Positions 16,070 to 26,094 of a DNA stretch of 64,000 bases are shown here, piece after piece. Every line of letters starts with the position of its first letter. Position 1 is the stretch's first letter. The stretch lies in NCBI RefSeq assembly GCF_001667505.1, contig NZ_LZHZ01000060.1, positions 120,936-184,935 of the forward strand. The letters run 5' to 3'. This stretch comes from Mycobacterium sp. ACS1612 (GTDB taxonomy: Bacteria; Actinomycetota; Actinomycetes; Mycobacteriales; Mycobacteriaceae). Made by a program: the position numbers and the translations under genes. Under the pieces are notes generated by a model. That model made no database searches. It was given only the letters and a program-made list of their open reading frames with translations, and was not told the origin of the DNA.

Positions 16070-17382
16070 CGCAACTGACTCCTGTGTTGAGCCGGTTCTG
16101 GGATGAACCCGAATCGTGGTCGATGGACACCTACCGCCGTCACGACGGCTACCAGGCGCTCGAGCGCGCGCTGCGCATGGCGCCCGACGACGTGATCACC
16201 ACCATGAAGGACTCCGGTCTGCGCGGACGCGGCGGGGCCGGGTTCCCGACCGGCACCAAATGGTCGTTCATCCCGCAGGACGACACCGGCGCAGGCGCCA
16301 AGCCGCACTACCTGGTGGTGAACGCCGACGAGTCGGAACCCGGTACGTGCAAAGACATTCCGTTGATGCTGACCACGCCGCACTTCCTCGTCGAGGGCAT
16401 CATCATCGCCTCGTATGCGATCCGGGCGCACCACGCGTTCATCTACGTGCGCGGCGAGGTCGTGCCGGTGCTGCGCCGACTGCAGACCGCCGTCGCCGAG
16501 GCCTACGACGCCGGTTACCTGGGCACGAACATCCTCGGGTCCGGCTTCGACCTGGAGTTGATCGTGCACGCGGGTGCGGGCGCCTACATCTGCGGTGAGG
16601 AGACCGCGCTGCTCGACTCACTGGAGGGCAGGCGCGGTCAGCCCAGACTGCGACCGCCGTTTCCGGCCGTGGCCGGCCTGTACGCCTCCCCCACCGTCGT
16701 CAACAACGTGGAATCCATCGCCAGTGTGCCGCCGGTTCTGCTCAATGGGGTGGACTGGTTCCGCTCCATGGGCACCGAGAAGTCTCCGGGGTTCACGCTG
16801 TATTCACTGTCCGGTCACGTCACCACTCCCGGGCAATACGAAGCGCCGCTCGGCATCACGCTGCGCGAGCTACTCGAGTACGCGGGCGGTATCCGGGCCG
16901 GGCACTCGCTGAAGTTCTGGACGCCTGGCGGATCGTCCACCCCGCTGCTGACCGAAGAGCATCTCGACGTGCCGCTGGATTACGAAGGCATGGCGAGCGT
17001 CGGCACCATGCTGGGCACCAAGGCGCTGCAGATTTTCGACGAAACCACCTGTGTGGTGCGGGCGGTGCGTCGGTGGACCCAGTTCTACGCGCACGAATCC
17101 TGCGGAAAGTGCACGCCGTGCCGCGAGGGCACCTACTGGCTGGCACAGATCTACGAACGCCTCGAAACGGGCAGGGGCACTGAAGAGGACATCCAGAAGC
17201 TGCTGGACATCTCCGACAACATCTTCGGAAGGTCGTTCTGCGCGTTGGGTGACGGCGCCGCTGCGCCGATCATGTCATCGATCAAGTTCTTCCGCGACGA
17301 ATACCTCGAGCATCTGTCGGGCGGTTGCCCGTTCGATCCGCATGCCTCGACGCTGATGGCCACGGAAGGGGTGGGCGTCTAG
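16066..17382 (+). CDS. nuoF: NADH-quinone oxidoreductase subunit F
   Basis: A 438-residue NADH- and FMN-binding subunit. GRGGAGFPTGTKW near residue 55 is the nucleotide loop, CGEETALLDSLEG the FMN region, and ESCGKCTPCREGTYW carries cysteines for the [4Fe-4S] cluster N3. It receives hydride from NADH and passes electrons on to the NuoE and NuoG clusters. The ATG overlaps the nuoE stop; a 38-base gap follows before nuoG, the only real gap in the front half of the operon. Confidence 0.97.
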   Translation: MTQLTPVLSRFWDEPESWSMDTYRRHDGYQALERALRMAPDDVITTMKDSGLRGRGGAGFPTGTKWSFIPQDDTGAGAKPHYLVVNADESEPGTCKDIPLMLTTPHFLVEGIIIASYAIRAHHAFIYVRGEVVPVLRRLQTAVAEAYDAGYLGTNILGSGFDLELIVHAGAGAYICGEETALLDSLEGRRGQPRLRPPFPAVAGLYASPTVVNNVESIASVPPVLLNGVDWFRSMGTEKSPGFTLYSLSGHVTTPGQYEAPLGITLRELLEYAGGIRAGHSLKFWTPGGSSTPLLTEEHLDVPLDYEGMASVGTMLGTKALQIFDETTCVVRAVRRWTQFYAHESCGKCTPCREGTYWLAQIYERLETGRGTEEDIQKLLDISDNIFGRSFCALGDGAAAPIMSSIKFFRDEYLEHLSGGCPFDPHASTLMATEGVGV

Positions 17383-17420
17383 ATGGTTGCGTTCTCAGCG
17401 CGAGCAGAAGGTGGGCCTAG

Positions 17421-19808
17421 ATGACCCAGACCGCCGACACCGGCACCGCCTCGGCCGTCGAGATGGTGAACCTCACCATCGACGGTGTCGAGGTCAGTGT
17501 GCCCAAGGGCACCTTGGTGATTCGGGCCGCAGAGTTGATCGGCGTCCAGATCCCGCGGTTCTGCGACCATCCGCTCCTCGACCCTGTCGGCGCCTGCAGG
17601 CAGTGCCTGGTCGAGGTGGAAGGCCAGCGCAAGCCGATGGCGTCGTGCACCACGACGTGCACACCGGACATGGTCGTGCACACCCAGTTCACTTCGGAAG
17701 CCGCGGACAAGGCCCAGCAGGGGGTGATGGAACTCCTGCTCATCAACCACCCGTTGGACTGCCCGGTGTGCGACAAGGGCGGCGAGTGTCCGCTGCAGAA
17801 CCAGGCGATGTCCAACGGCAGGCCCGAGACGCGGTTCGAAGACGTCAAACGCACCTACCCCAAGCCGATCAACATCTCCTCGGAAGTCCTGTTGGACCGC
17901 GAGCGCTGCGTGTTGTGCGCGCGCTGCACCCGGTTCTCCGAACAGATCGCCGGCGACCCCTTCATCGAACTGCTGGAACGCGGTGCGCTGCAACAGGTCG
18001 GCATTGCGCCCGGCGAACCGTTCCAGTCGTACTATTCCGGCAACACCGTGCAGATCTGCCCGGTCGGCGCGCTGACCGGCGCCGCATACCGATTCCGCGC
18101 CAGGCCGTTCGACCTGGTGTCCAGCCCGAGCGTGTGTGAGCACTGCGCGTCGGGCTGCGCGCAGCGCACCGACCACCGCCGCGGAAAAGTGCTGCGCCGG
18201 TTGGCAGGTGACGACCCGCAGGTCAACGAGGAGTGGAACTGCGACAAGGGCCGCTGGGCGTTCACGTACACCACCCGGGGCGACCGCATCACCACCCCAC
18301 TGGTCCGCGAAGACGGCAAGCTGCGCCCGGCGTCGTGGTCGGAGGCGCTCGGCGTGGCCAGCGCAGGCCTAGCCGCGGCCTATGGCAGCGCCGGGGTGCT
18401 GGTCGGCGGCCGGGTCACCGTCGAAGACGCCTACGCATATTCGAAGTTCGCTCGAATGGTTCTGGGCAGCAACGACATCGACTTCCGCGCCCGTCCGCAC
18501 AGCGCGGAGGAAGCCGACTTCCTCGCCGCCCACGTTGCCGGCCAGCCGATGGCGGTCACCTACGCCGACCTGGAGACCGCGCCGTCGGTGGTGCTCGCCG
18601 GGTTTGAACCCGAAGAGGAATCGCCCATCGTCTTCCTACGGCTACGGAAGGCGGTCCGCAAAAACGGCTTGCAGGTCAAGTCGATAGCACCGTTGGGCAC
18701 CCGTGCGCTGGCCAAGCTGCGGGGCGAGTTGATCGCGACGGCTCCCGGTGACGAAGCCGCGGCGCTCGACGCCCTGTCCGACGACGCGCAGCTCAAGATG
18801 CCTGGCTCCGTGATCATCGTCGGCGAGCGGCTGGCCGGCTCCCCCGGAGCGCTGTCCGCGGCAGCGAGATTGGCCGCAGCGACCGGTGCCCGGCTGGCGT
18901 GGATACCGCGACGGGCCGGTGAGCGTGGTGCGCTGGAGGCCGGCGCGCTGCCAGGACTGTTGCCCGGCGGCCGCCCCGTCGATGACGCCTCGGCCCGCGA
19001 ACAGGCTGCCGCCGGTTGGAATTTCGGTGAGCTGCCGTCCACTCCGGGCCGGGACACCGCGGGCATCCTCGACGCGGCGCGCAGCGGCGAACTGGGTGCG
19101 CTGCTTGCCGGCGGTGTCGAACTCGCCGACCTGCACGACCCGGACGCCGCACTGGCCGCGATCGACGCGGCGCGCTTCGTGGTGAGCCTGGAGTTGCGGG
19201 AAAGTGCGGTCACCGCTCTCGCCGACGTCGTGTTCCCCGTCGCGCCGGTCGTGGAGAAGGCCGGCTCGTTCATGAACTGGGAGGGCCGAATTCGGCCCTT
19301 CGCGCCGTCGCTGCAGACCAACGCACTGCCGGATCTGCGCGTGTTGGCCTTCCTCGCCGACGAACTCGGCATCGACCTGAACATGCGCTCCGCCGCCGTC
19401 GCAGGCGACGAAATGGCGCGGCTGGGACTGTGGGCGGGGCAGCGCCCCGCTTCCCCGCAGCAGGCGGCGGTGAATCCGCCATCACCGGGTCAGGGGCAGG
19501 CTCTGCTGACCGGGTGGCGCATGTTGCTCGACGCGGGTCGGCTGCAGGACGGTGAACCGCATCTCGCGGGCACCGCGCGGCCACCGGTCGTGCGGTTGTC
19601 GGCGGCCACCGCGGCCGGAATCGGTGCAGCCGAAGGCGATCCGGTGACGGTGAGCACCGATCGTGGTGCGATCACTCTGCCGCTGGCCATCACGGACATG
19701 GTCGACGGCACGGTGTGGTTGCCTATCAACTCCCCTGGTTCGGCGGTGTATCCGCAACTCGGCGCGACGGCAGGTGCCGTGGTATCGATCGGACGGTCCA
19801 CCTCATGA
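17421..19808 (+). CDS. nuoG: NADH-quinone oxidoreductase subunit G
   Basis: A 795-residue iron-sulfur subunit. The N-terminal ferredoxin-like part has Cys ligands in RFCDHP and GACRQCLVEV. Next are the His-Cys cluster motif HPLDCPVCDKGGECPLQ and the CVLCARC and ICPVGAL ligands. A further set, CEHCASGC plus the Cys in EEWNCDKG, matches the extra N7 cluster found only in some bacteria. The molybdopterin-oxidoreductase-like C-terminal half has lost cofactor function. The start follows AAGGTGGG and overlaps a 13-codon reading frame in the nuoF-nuoG gap. Confidence 0.97.
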   Translation: MTQTADTGTASAVEMVNLTIDGVEVSVPKGTLVIRAAELIGVQIPRFCDHPLLDPVGACRQCLVEVEGQRKPMASCTTTCTPDMVVHTQFTSEAADKAQQGVMELLLINHPLDCPVCDKGGECPLQNQAMSNGRPETRFEDVKRTYPKPINISSEVLLDRERCVLCARCTRFSEQIAGDPFIELLERGALQQVGIAPGEPFQSYYSGNTVQICPVGALTGAAYRFRARPFDLVSSPSVCEHCASGCAQRTDHRRGKVLRRLAGDDPQVNEEWNCDKGRWAFTYTTRGDRITTPLVREDGKLRPASWSEALGVASAGLAAAYGSAGVLVGGRVTVEDAYAYSKFARMVLGSNDIDFRARPHSAEEADFLAAHVAGQPMAVTYADLETAPSVVLAGFEPEEESPIVFLRLRKAVRKNGLQVKSIAPLGTRALAKLRGELIATAPGDEAAALDALSDDAQLKMPGSVIIVGERLAGSPGALSAAARLAAATGARLAWIPRRAGERGALEAGALPGLLPGGRPVDDASAREQAAAGWNFGELPSTPGRDTAGILDAARSGELGALLAGGVELADLHDPDAALAAIDAARFVVSLELRESAVTALADVVFPVAPVVEKAGSFMNWEGRIRPFAPSLQTNALPDLRVLAFLADELGIDLNMRSAAVAGDEMARLGLWAGQRPASPQQAAVNPPSPGQGQALLTGWRMLLDAGRLQDGEPHLAGTARPPVVRLSAATAAGIGAAEGDPVTVSTDRGAITLPLAITDMVDGTVWLPINSPGSAVYPQLGATAGAVVSIGRSTS

Positions 19809-21034
19809 CATATCCCGACCCCACACTGTTCGGCCACGATCCCTGGTGGCTCGTCATCATCAAGGCGCTCGCCATCTTCGTGTACCTGATGTTGTCCGTC
19901 CTGGTCGCGATCCTGATCGAACGCAAACTACTGGGGTGGATGCAGAACCGGCCCGGACCCAACCGCGTCGGACCGTGGGGGCTGCTGCAGTCTCTGGTCG
20001 ACGGCGTCAAGCTGGCACTCAAAGAGGGCCTGATCCCCGCCGGGGTGGACAAGTTCATCTACCTTGCCGCGCCGGTCATCTCGGTGGTGCCCGCGTTCAT
20101 CGCGTTCGCCGTGATCCCGATGGGCGGCGAGGTTTCGATATTCGGGCACCGGACCGCCTTGCAGCTGACCGATATGCCGGTCGCGGTGCTCTACGTCCTC
20201 GCCGCCACGTCGATCGGTGTGTACGGAATCGTGTTGGCAGGCTGGGCATCCGGCTCGACATATCCTCTGCTTGGTGGGCTGAGGTCCAGCGCGCAGGTGA
20301 TTTCCTACGAGATCGCAATGGCGTTGTCGTTCGCGGCGGTCTTCATCTACGCGGGCACCATGTCGACGTCGGGCATCGTCGCATCGCAGCACGGCCTCTG
20401 GTACATCTTCCCGCTGCTGCCGTCGTTTCTGGTCTACCTCACCTCGATGGTCGGCGAGACGAACCGGGCACCGTTCGACCTGCCGGAGGCCGAAGGCGAG
20501 TTGGTCGGCGGGTTCCACACCGAGTATTCCTCGATCAAGTTCGCGATGTTCATGCTCGCTGAGTACGTGAACATGACGACGGTGTCGGCGCTGGCCACCA
20601 CGTTGTTCCTCGGCGGGTGGCATGCCCCATGGCCGATCAACATGTGGGACGGCGCGAATTCCGGGTGGTGGCCGCTGCTTTGGTTCGTCGCCAAGGTGTG
20701 GACCTTCATGTTCTTCTTCTTCTGGCTGCGCGCCACGCTGCCGCGGATGCGCTACGACCAGTTCATGGGACTGGGCTGGAAGGTGCTGATCCCGGTCTCG
20801 CTGGCGTGGATCATGATTGTCTCCACCGCCCGCGCGCTGCGCAACGAGGGCTGGGACCAGTTGACCACCGGCCTGATCACGGTCGGCGCCGTGGCGGCCC
20901 TGATCCTGCTGTTCGTGCTGTGGAGATCGCTGCGATCGAGAACGGTTCGAGAGGTTCCCGAACAAGTCATCGACACAGGGGCTTTCCCGGTGCCGCCGCT
21001 GCCGACGGCTTCAAAGGAGAAGACGAATGCCTAA
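19805..21034 (+). CDS. nuoH: NADH-quinone oxidoreductase subunit H
   Basis: A 409-residue membrane subunit with about eight to nine transmembrane helices, linking the peripheral and membrane arms and closing the quinone tunnel. ERKLLGWMQNRPGPNRVGPW and ETNRAPFDLPEAEGELVGGF are signature loops. The hydrophilic C-terminal tail (about 40 residues) is longer than in E. coli. The ATG overlaps the nuoG stop. Confidence 0.97.
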   Translation: MTYPDPTLFGHDPWWLVIIKALAIFVYLMLSVLVAILIERKLLGWMQNRPGPNRVGPWGLLQSLVDGVKLALKEGLIPAGVDKFIYLAAPVISVVPAFIAFAVIPMGGEVSIFGHRTALQLTDMPVAVLYVLAATSIGVYGIVLAGWASGSTYPLLGGLRSSAQVISYEIAMALSFAAVFIYAGTMSTSGIVASQHGLWYIFPLLPSFLVYLTSMVGETNRAPFDLPEAEGELVGGFHTEYSSIKFAMFMLAEYVNMTTVSALATTLFLGGWHAPWPINMWDGANSGWWPLLWFVAKVWTFMFFFFWLRATLPRMRYDQFMGLGWKVLIPVSLAWIMIVSTARALRNEGWDQLTTGLITVGAVAALILLFVLWRSLRSRTVREVPEQVIDTGAFPVPPLPTASKEKTNA

Positions 21035-21551
21035 ATTCCTGGATGCCATCGCCGGCTTCGGCGTCACGTTCAGCACCATGTTCAAGAAGCGGCTCACCGA
21101 GCAGTACCCGGAGAAACCCGGCCCGGTGGCCAAGCGCTACCACGGCCGCCATCAGCTCAATCGCTATCCGGACGGACTGGAGAAATGCATCGGCTGTGAG
21201 TTGTGCGCGTGGGCGTGCCCCGCCGACGCGATCTACGTCGAGGGCGCCGACAACACCGAGGACGAACGTTATTCGCCCGGTGAGCGTTACGGCCGCGTCT
21301 ACCAGATCAACTACCTGCGATGCATCGGGTGCGGCCTGTGCATCGAGGCGTGCCCCACCAGGGCGCTGACGATGACCAACAACTACGAGATGGCCGACGA
21401 CAACCGCGCCGACCTGATCTGGGGCAAGGACAAGCTGCTGGCCCCGCTGCAGCCGGGCATGGAGGCGCCGCCCCATGACATGGCGCCGGGCAGCACCGAC
21501 GAGGACTACTACCGCGGCAACATCAAACCGATAACCGAGGATGCCAGGTGA
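21027..21551 (+). CDS. nuoI: NADH-quinone oxidoreductase subunit I
   Basis: A 174-residue ferredoxin-like subunit with two [4Fe-4S] motifs, CIGCELCAWACP and CIGCGLCIEACP, carrying clusters N6a and N6b toward N2. It overlaps the nuoH end by 8 bases and its ATG follows AAAGGAGAAG. The C-terminal 35 residues are an acidic actinobacterial tail. Confidence 0.97.
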   Translation: MPKFLDAIAGFGVTFSTMFKKRLTEQYPEKPGPVAKRYHGRHQLNRYPDGLEKCIGCELCAWACPADAIYVEGADNTEDERYSPGERYGRVYQINYLRCIGCGLCIEACPTRALTMTNNYEMADDNRADLIWGKDKLLAPLQPGMEAPPHDMAPGSTDEDYYRGNIKPITEDAR

Positions 21552-22318
21552 GCGTCGAGGTCCTCGCTGCGCTCTCGGCGGACACCGTCGGACACACCTC
21601 GACGACGGAGGCGGTGCTGTTCTGGGTGCTCGGCACGGTCGCGGTACTCGGTGCCATCGGCGTGGTGGCCGCGCCGAAAGCGGTGTACTCGGCGATGTTT
21701 TTGGCCACCACGATGATCGTGCTGGCGGTCTTCTACATCGCGCAGGGCGCGCTGTTCCTCGGTGTCGTGCAGGTCGTGGTCTACACCGGCGCCGTGATGA
21801 TGCTGTTCCTGTTCGTGCTCATGCTGATCGGCGTCGACTCGTCCGAATCCTTGGTCGAAACGATTCGGGGGCAACGGGTTGCGGCCATCATCGTCGGCCT
21901 CGGGTTCGGTGTTCTGGTCATCGCGGGCATCGGCAGCGTGTCGGTGAGCGGATTCACCGGGTTGGCCGAAGCCAACGCCGGCGGCAACGTCGACGGCCTC
22001 GCGGTGCTCATCTTCACGAAGTACCTGTGGGCGTTCGAATCGACCGGCGCCCTGCTGATCACCGCCGCCCTGGGGGCGATGGTGTTGGCGCACCGCGAAC
22101 GCTTCGAGCGGCGTAAGTCGCAGCGTGAACTGGCGCAGGAGCGTTTCCGGCCCGGTGGACATCCGACCACCCTGCCCAATCCCGGTGTGTACGCGCGCAA
22201 CAACGCCGTCGACATCGCCGCCCGGCTGCCAGACGGTTCGCCCGCCGAGTTGTCGGTCAGCGCGATCTTGCAGAAACGAACCGTCGGTCAGGCCAGCGGC
22301 AGGAACGGTGACTCGTGA
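21548..22318 (+). CDS. nuoJ: NADH-quinone oxidoreductase subunit J
   Basis: A 256-residue membrane subunit with about five transmembrane helices; VVYTGAVMMLFLFVLMLIGV is the conserved third-helix stretch involved in coupling quinone reduction to proton pumping. The C-terminal hydrophilic tail of ~70 residues is longer than in E. coli. GTG start overlapping nuoI. Confidence 0.96.
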   Translation: MSVEVLAALSADTVGHTSTTEAVLFWVLGTVAVLGAIGVVAAPKAVYSAMFLATTMIVLAVFYIAQGALFLGVVQVVVYTGAVMMLFLFVLMLIGVDSSESLVETIRGQRVAAIIVGLGFGVLVIAGIGSVSVSGFTGLAEANAGGNVDGLAVLIFTKYLWAFESTGALLITAALGAMVLAHRERFERRKSQRELAQERFRPGGHPTTLPNPGVYARNNAVDIAARLPDGSPAELSVSAILQKRTVGQASGRNGDS

Positions 22319-22614
22319 ATCCGGACAATTACCTCTACCTGTCGGCGCTGCTGTTCACCATCGGCGCGTCAGGAGTGTTGTTGCGGCGCAACGCCATTGT
22401 CATGTTCATGTGTGTGGAGTTGATGCTCAACGCAGCGAACCTGGCCTTTGTCGCGTTCTCCCGCATGCACGGCCATCTGGACGGCCAAGTCGTGGCCTTC
22501 TTCACAATGGTGGTCGCCGCCTGCGAGGTGGTGGTCGGGCTCGCGATCATCATGACCGTCTTCCGCACCCGCAGGTCGGCTTCAGTCGACGAAGCCAGTC
22601 TGCTGAAAAACTAA
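22315..22614 (+). CDS. nuoK: NADH-quinone oxidoreductase subunit K
   Basis: A 99-residue, three-helix membrane subunit. The glutamates in FMCVELMLNAANL and in AACEVVVGLAI are the buried proton-path residues expected in NuoK. GTG start overlapping the nuoJ stop; length is standard for the family. Confidence 0.97.
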   Translation: MNPDNYLYLSALLFTIGASGVLLRRNAIVMFMCVELMLNAANLAFVAFSRMHGHLDGQVVAFFTMVVAACEVVVGLAIIMTVFRTRRSASVDEASLLKN

Positions 22615-22621
22615 GGCTGCG

Positions 22622-24532
22622 ATGATAACTCTGGTGTGGCTGGTGATCGCCCTCCCACTGGCGGGTGCGGCGATCCTTCTGCTCGCGGGCAGGCGATCCA
22701 ACGCCTGGGGGCACCTGCTGGGATGCCTGGCGGCGCTGGGCTCCTTCGCTGCCGGTGTGGTCTTGTTCGTCGACCTGCTCGGCCGCCATGCCGAAGACCG
22801 TGTGGTGCACCAAAACCTGTTCTCCTGGGTGCCGGTCGGCGGTCTGCATGTGGACTTCGGTCTGCAGCTGGATGCGCTGTCCATGTGCTTCGTGCTGCTG
22901 ATCACCGGTGTGGGCTCGCTGATCCACATCTACTCGATCGGCTACATGGCCGAAGACCCGGAGCGCAGACGGTTTTTCGCCTATCTCAACCTCTTTTTGT
23001 CGGCGATGCTGCTGTTGGTGTTGGCCGACAACTACCTCGGCCTCTACGTCGGATGGGAAGGCGTCGGCCTAGCGTCGTACCTGCTGATCGGGTTCTGGCA
23101 GCACAAACCGTCGGCGGCCACCGCGGCCAAGAAGGCATTCGTCGTCAACCGCGTCGGTGACATGGGTCTGGCCATCGCGTTGATGGTGATGTTCGCCTAC
23201 TTCGGGTCGATCTCCTACGCGGGCGTGTTCTCCGCGGCGCCGCGACTCAGTGAAGGCACGCTCAACGCGATCGGCCTGCTGCTGTTGGTGGCGGCGTGCG
23301 GCAAGTCGGCGCAGGTGCCGCTGCAATCCTGGCTGGGCGACGCAATGGAGGGTCCGACACCGGTGTCGGCGCTCATCCACGCCGCGACCATGGTCACCGC
23401 GGGCGTGTACCTGATCGTGCGGTCCGGCCCCGTGTTCGACCTTGCGCCCGGCGCGCAGGTGGGTGTCGTCATCGTGGGCACCGTCACGCTGCTCTTCGGT
23501 GCGATCGTCGGTTGCGCCAAAGATGACATCAAGAAAGCGCTTGCGGCGTCCACCATGTCGCAGATCGGCTACATGGTGCTGGCCGCGGGTCTCGGGCCGG
23601 CCGGTTACGCCTTCGCGATCATGCATCTGCTCACCCACGGCTTCTTCAAGGCCGGACTGTTCCTCGGGGCCGGTTCGGTCATGCACGCCATGAACGACGA
23701 AGTGAACATGCGCCGCTACGGCGGATTGCGCAAGGCGCTGCCGATCACGTTCGCCACGTTCGGCCTCGGCTACCTCGCGATCATCGGCGTGCCACCGCTG
23801 GCCGGCTTCTTCTCCAAGGACGGCATCATCGAGGCCGCGCTGGGCAGCGGCGGGATCAAGGGCCCGATCCTCGGGGCCGCCGCGATCCTCGGCGCGGGCA
23901 TCACCGCGTTCTACATGACCCGGGTGATGCTGATGACGTTCTTCGGCGAAAAGCGTTGGGCTTCCGAGAGGGACGAAGCGACGGGGAACAAACTTGTCGC
24001 GCATCCGCATGAGGCGCCCGCGGTCATGACGTGGCCGATGATCCTGCTCGCCGTGGGATCGGTGTTCTCCGGCGGTGTTTTCGCGATCGGCGGCACCTTG
24101 CAGAAGTGGCTCGAACCAGTCGTCGGCGCGCACGAGGAGGCGCACGCCGTTCCGGTGTGGGTGGCCACCACCGTGATCCTGGTCGTGGTGGCCGCGGGCA
24201 TCGCGATCGCGTACCGAATGTACGCCAAGCGGGCGGTCCCGGAAGAGGTGCCCGCCGGATCGGCGCTCACTGTCGCTGCGCGACAAGACCTTTACGGCGA
24301 TGCGTTCAATGAGCGGGTGTTCATGAGGCCGGGCGCGCTGCTCACCGAGGGGCTCGTCGAGATCGACGACGACGCGGTGGACGGTGCGGCGAACGGACTT
24401 GCCGCGATCGTCGGCCGGATCTCGGACGGATTCCGGAAACTGCAGACCGGCTTCGCCAGGTCGTATGCGTTGTCGATGTTGGCCGGTGCGGCCCTGGTGG
24501 TCGCCGCGATCCTGGCGGTGCAGCTGTGGTGA
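22622..24532 (+). CDS. nuoL: NADH-quinone oxidoreductase subunit L
   Basis: A 636-residue antiporter-like proton-pumping subunit with about 14 core helices plus the C-terminal lateral helix. WEGVGLASYLLIGFW and the AMEGPTPVSALIHAATMVTA segment are diagnostic, including the conserved Glu and Lys of the proton channel. It starts 7 bases after nuoK, with the ribosome site overlapping the nuoK stop region. Confidence 0.97.
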   Translation: MITLVWLVIALPLAGAAILLLAGRRSNAWGHLLGCLAALGSFAAGVVLFVDLLGRHAEDRVVHQNLFSWVPVGGLHVDFGLQLDALSMCFVLLITGVGSLIHIYSIGYMAEDPERRRFFAYLNLFLSAMLLLVLADNYLGLYVGWEGVGLASYLLIGFWQHKPSAATAAKKAFVVNRVGDMGLAIALMVMFAYFGSISYAGVFSAAPRLSEGTLNAIGLLLLVAACGKSAQVPLQSWLGDAMEGPTPVSALIHAATMVTAGVYLIVRSGPVFDLAPGAQVGVVIVGTVTLLFGAIVGCAKDDIKKALAASTMSQIGYMVLAAGLGPAGYAFAIMHLLTHGFFKAGLFLGAGSVMHAMNDEVNMRRYGGLRKALPITFATFGLGYLAIIGVPPLAGFFSKDGIIEAALGSGGIKGPILGAAAILGAGITAFYMTRVMLMTFFGEKRWASERDEATGNKLVAHPHEAPAVMTWPMILLAVGSVFSGGVFAIGGTLQKWLEPVVGAHEEAHAVPVWVATTVILVVVAAGIAIAYRMYAKRAVPEEVPAGSALTVAARQDLYGDAFNERVFMRPGALLTEGLVEIDDDAVDGAANGLAAIVGRISDGFRKLQTGFARSYALSMLAGAALVVAAILAVQLW

Positions 24533-26094
24533 GTAACCTCCCTTGGCTCACGATCCTGTGGGCGATCCCGACGCTCGGCGCGGCGCTGCTGATGCTGCTG
24601 CCCGCGGCGCAACGCACAACGGTCAAGTGGCTGGCGCTGCTGATCTCGCTGGCGGTGCTCGCGGTCACCTTGGTGGTGGCCGTCGGCTTCCAGCCGGGCG
24701 GCGAGCAGTACCAGTTTGTCGAAAACCACAGATGGATCCCGTCATTCGGCACGGGCTACATCCTGGGCGTCGACGGCATCGCCCTGGCACTGGTGGTGCT
24801 GACGGCCGTCCTGGTGCCGCTGCTGATCATCGCCGGCTGGAACGATGCCGATCACCAGACAGGCCTGCGCGGTCGGTCAGTGCACACCTACCTGGCGCTG
24901 ACACTGGCCGTCGAGGGCATGGTGCTCATCTCCCTGGTGTCGCTCGACATACTGCTGTTCTACGTGTTCTTCGAAGCCATGCTGATCCCGATGTACTTCC
25001 TGATCGGCGGATTCGGCGGCGAGAACCGGTCCAAGGCGGCGGTGAAGTTCCTGCTGTACAACCTCTTCGGCGGTCTGATCATGCTCGCCGCGGTGATCGG
25101 CCTGTATGTGGTGACCGCGCAGAGCGACGCGTTCGGGGCGGGCACCTTCGACTTCCGCGCGATCGTCGCCGCGGTGTCCAGCGGTCAGTTCGTGATGAGC
25201 CCGGCGGTGATGAACCTGTTGTTCGGCGGGTTCATGTTCGCCTTCGCGGTCAAGGCGCCGCTGTGGCCGTTTCACCGCTGGCTGCCCGACGCCGCGGTGG
25301 AAGCCACCCCGGCCAGTGCGGTGCTGATGATGGCCGTGATGGACAAGGTCGGCACGTTCGGCATGTTGCGCTACTGCCTGCAGTTGTTCCCGGACGCCTC
25401 AATGTATTTCCGGCCGCTGATCATCACGCTGGCCGTGATCGGAATCGTCTACGGCGCGATCGTGGCGATCGGGCAGGTCGACGTGATGCGACTGATCGCC
25501 TACACGTCGATCTCGCATTTCGGCTTCATCATCCTCGGCATTTTCGTGATGACCACCCAGGGCCAATCCGGATCGACGCTGTACATGGTCAACCACGGCA
25601 TCTCCACCGCCGCGCTGTTCCTGATCGCCGGATTCCTGGTGTCGCGCAGGGGCACTCGCCTGATCGCGGCCTATGGCGGGGTGCAGAAGGTGGCACCGAT
25701 CCTGGCGGGCACCTTCCTGGTCGCCGGCCTCGCGACGTTGTCCCTGCCGGGCCTTGCGCCGTTCATCAGTGAATTCCTGGTGTTGATCGGAACATTCACG
25801 CGTTACCCGGCGTTCGCGGTGTTCGCGTCACTGGCGCTGGTGTTGTCCGCGATCTACATCCTGTGGATGTATCAGCGGATGATGACCGGCCCGGTCAAGG
25901 AGGACAACCACGGCCTGCGCGATCTGGTGCCACGCGAACTCGTCGTCGTCGCACCACTCATCGCACTGTTGCTGTTGCTCGGGGTGTATCCCAAACCCGC
26001 ACTCGACGTGATCGATCCCGCCGTCAGCCACACGCTGACCACCGTCAACCAGCCTGACCCGGCGCCGCGGATGGCAGAAGGGCCGGTCCGATGA
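24526..26094 (+). CDS. nuoM: NADH-quinone oxidoreductase subunit M
   Basis: A 522-residue antiporter-like subunit of the membrane arm. FFEAMLIPMYFLIGGFGGE holds the key helix-5 Glu, and FHRWLPDAAVEATPASAVLM the channel helix. Two adjacent GTG codons (24526 and 24529) could both start it; the second overlaps the nuoL stop in the GTGA manner common in this operon, so the true start may be 24529. Confidence 0.96.
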   Translation: MVSNLPWLTILWAIPTLGAALLMLLPAAQRTTVKWLALLISLAVLAVTLVVAVGFQPGGEQYQFVENHRWIPSFGTGYILGVDGIALALVVLTAVLVPLLIIAGWNDADHQTGLRGRSVHTYLALTLAVEGMVLISLVSLDILLFYVFFEAMLIPMYFLIGGFGGENRSKAAVKFLLYNLFGGLIMLAAVIGLYVVTAQSDAFGAGTFDFRAIVAAVSSGQFVMSPAVMNLLFGGFMFAFAVKAPLWPFHRWLPDAAVEATPASAVLMMAVMDKVGTFGMLRYCLQLFPDASMYFRPLIITLAVIGIVYGAIVAIGQVDVMRLIAYTSISHFGFIILGIFVMTTQGQSGSTLYMVNHGISTAALFLIAGFLVSRRGTRLIAAYGGVQKVAPILAGTFLVAGLATLSLPGLAPFISEFLVLIGTFTRYPAFAVFASLALVLSAIYILWMYQRMMTGPVKEDNHGLRDLVPRELVVVAPLIALLLLLGVYPKPALDVIDPAVSHTLTTVNQPDPAPRMAEGPVR

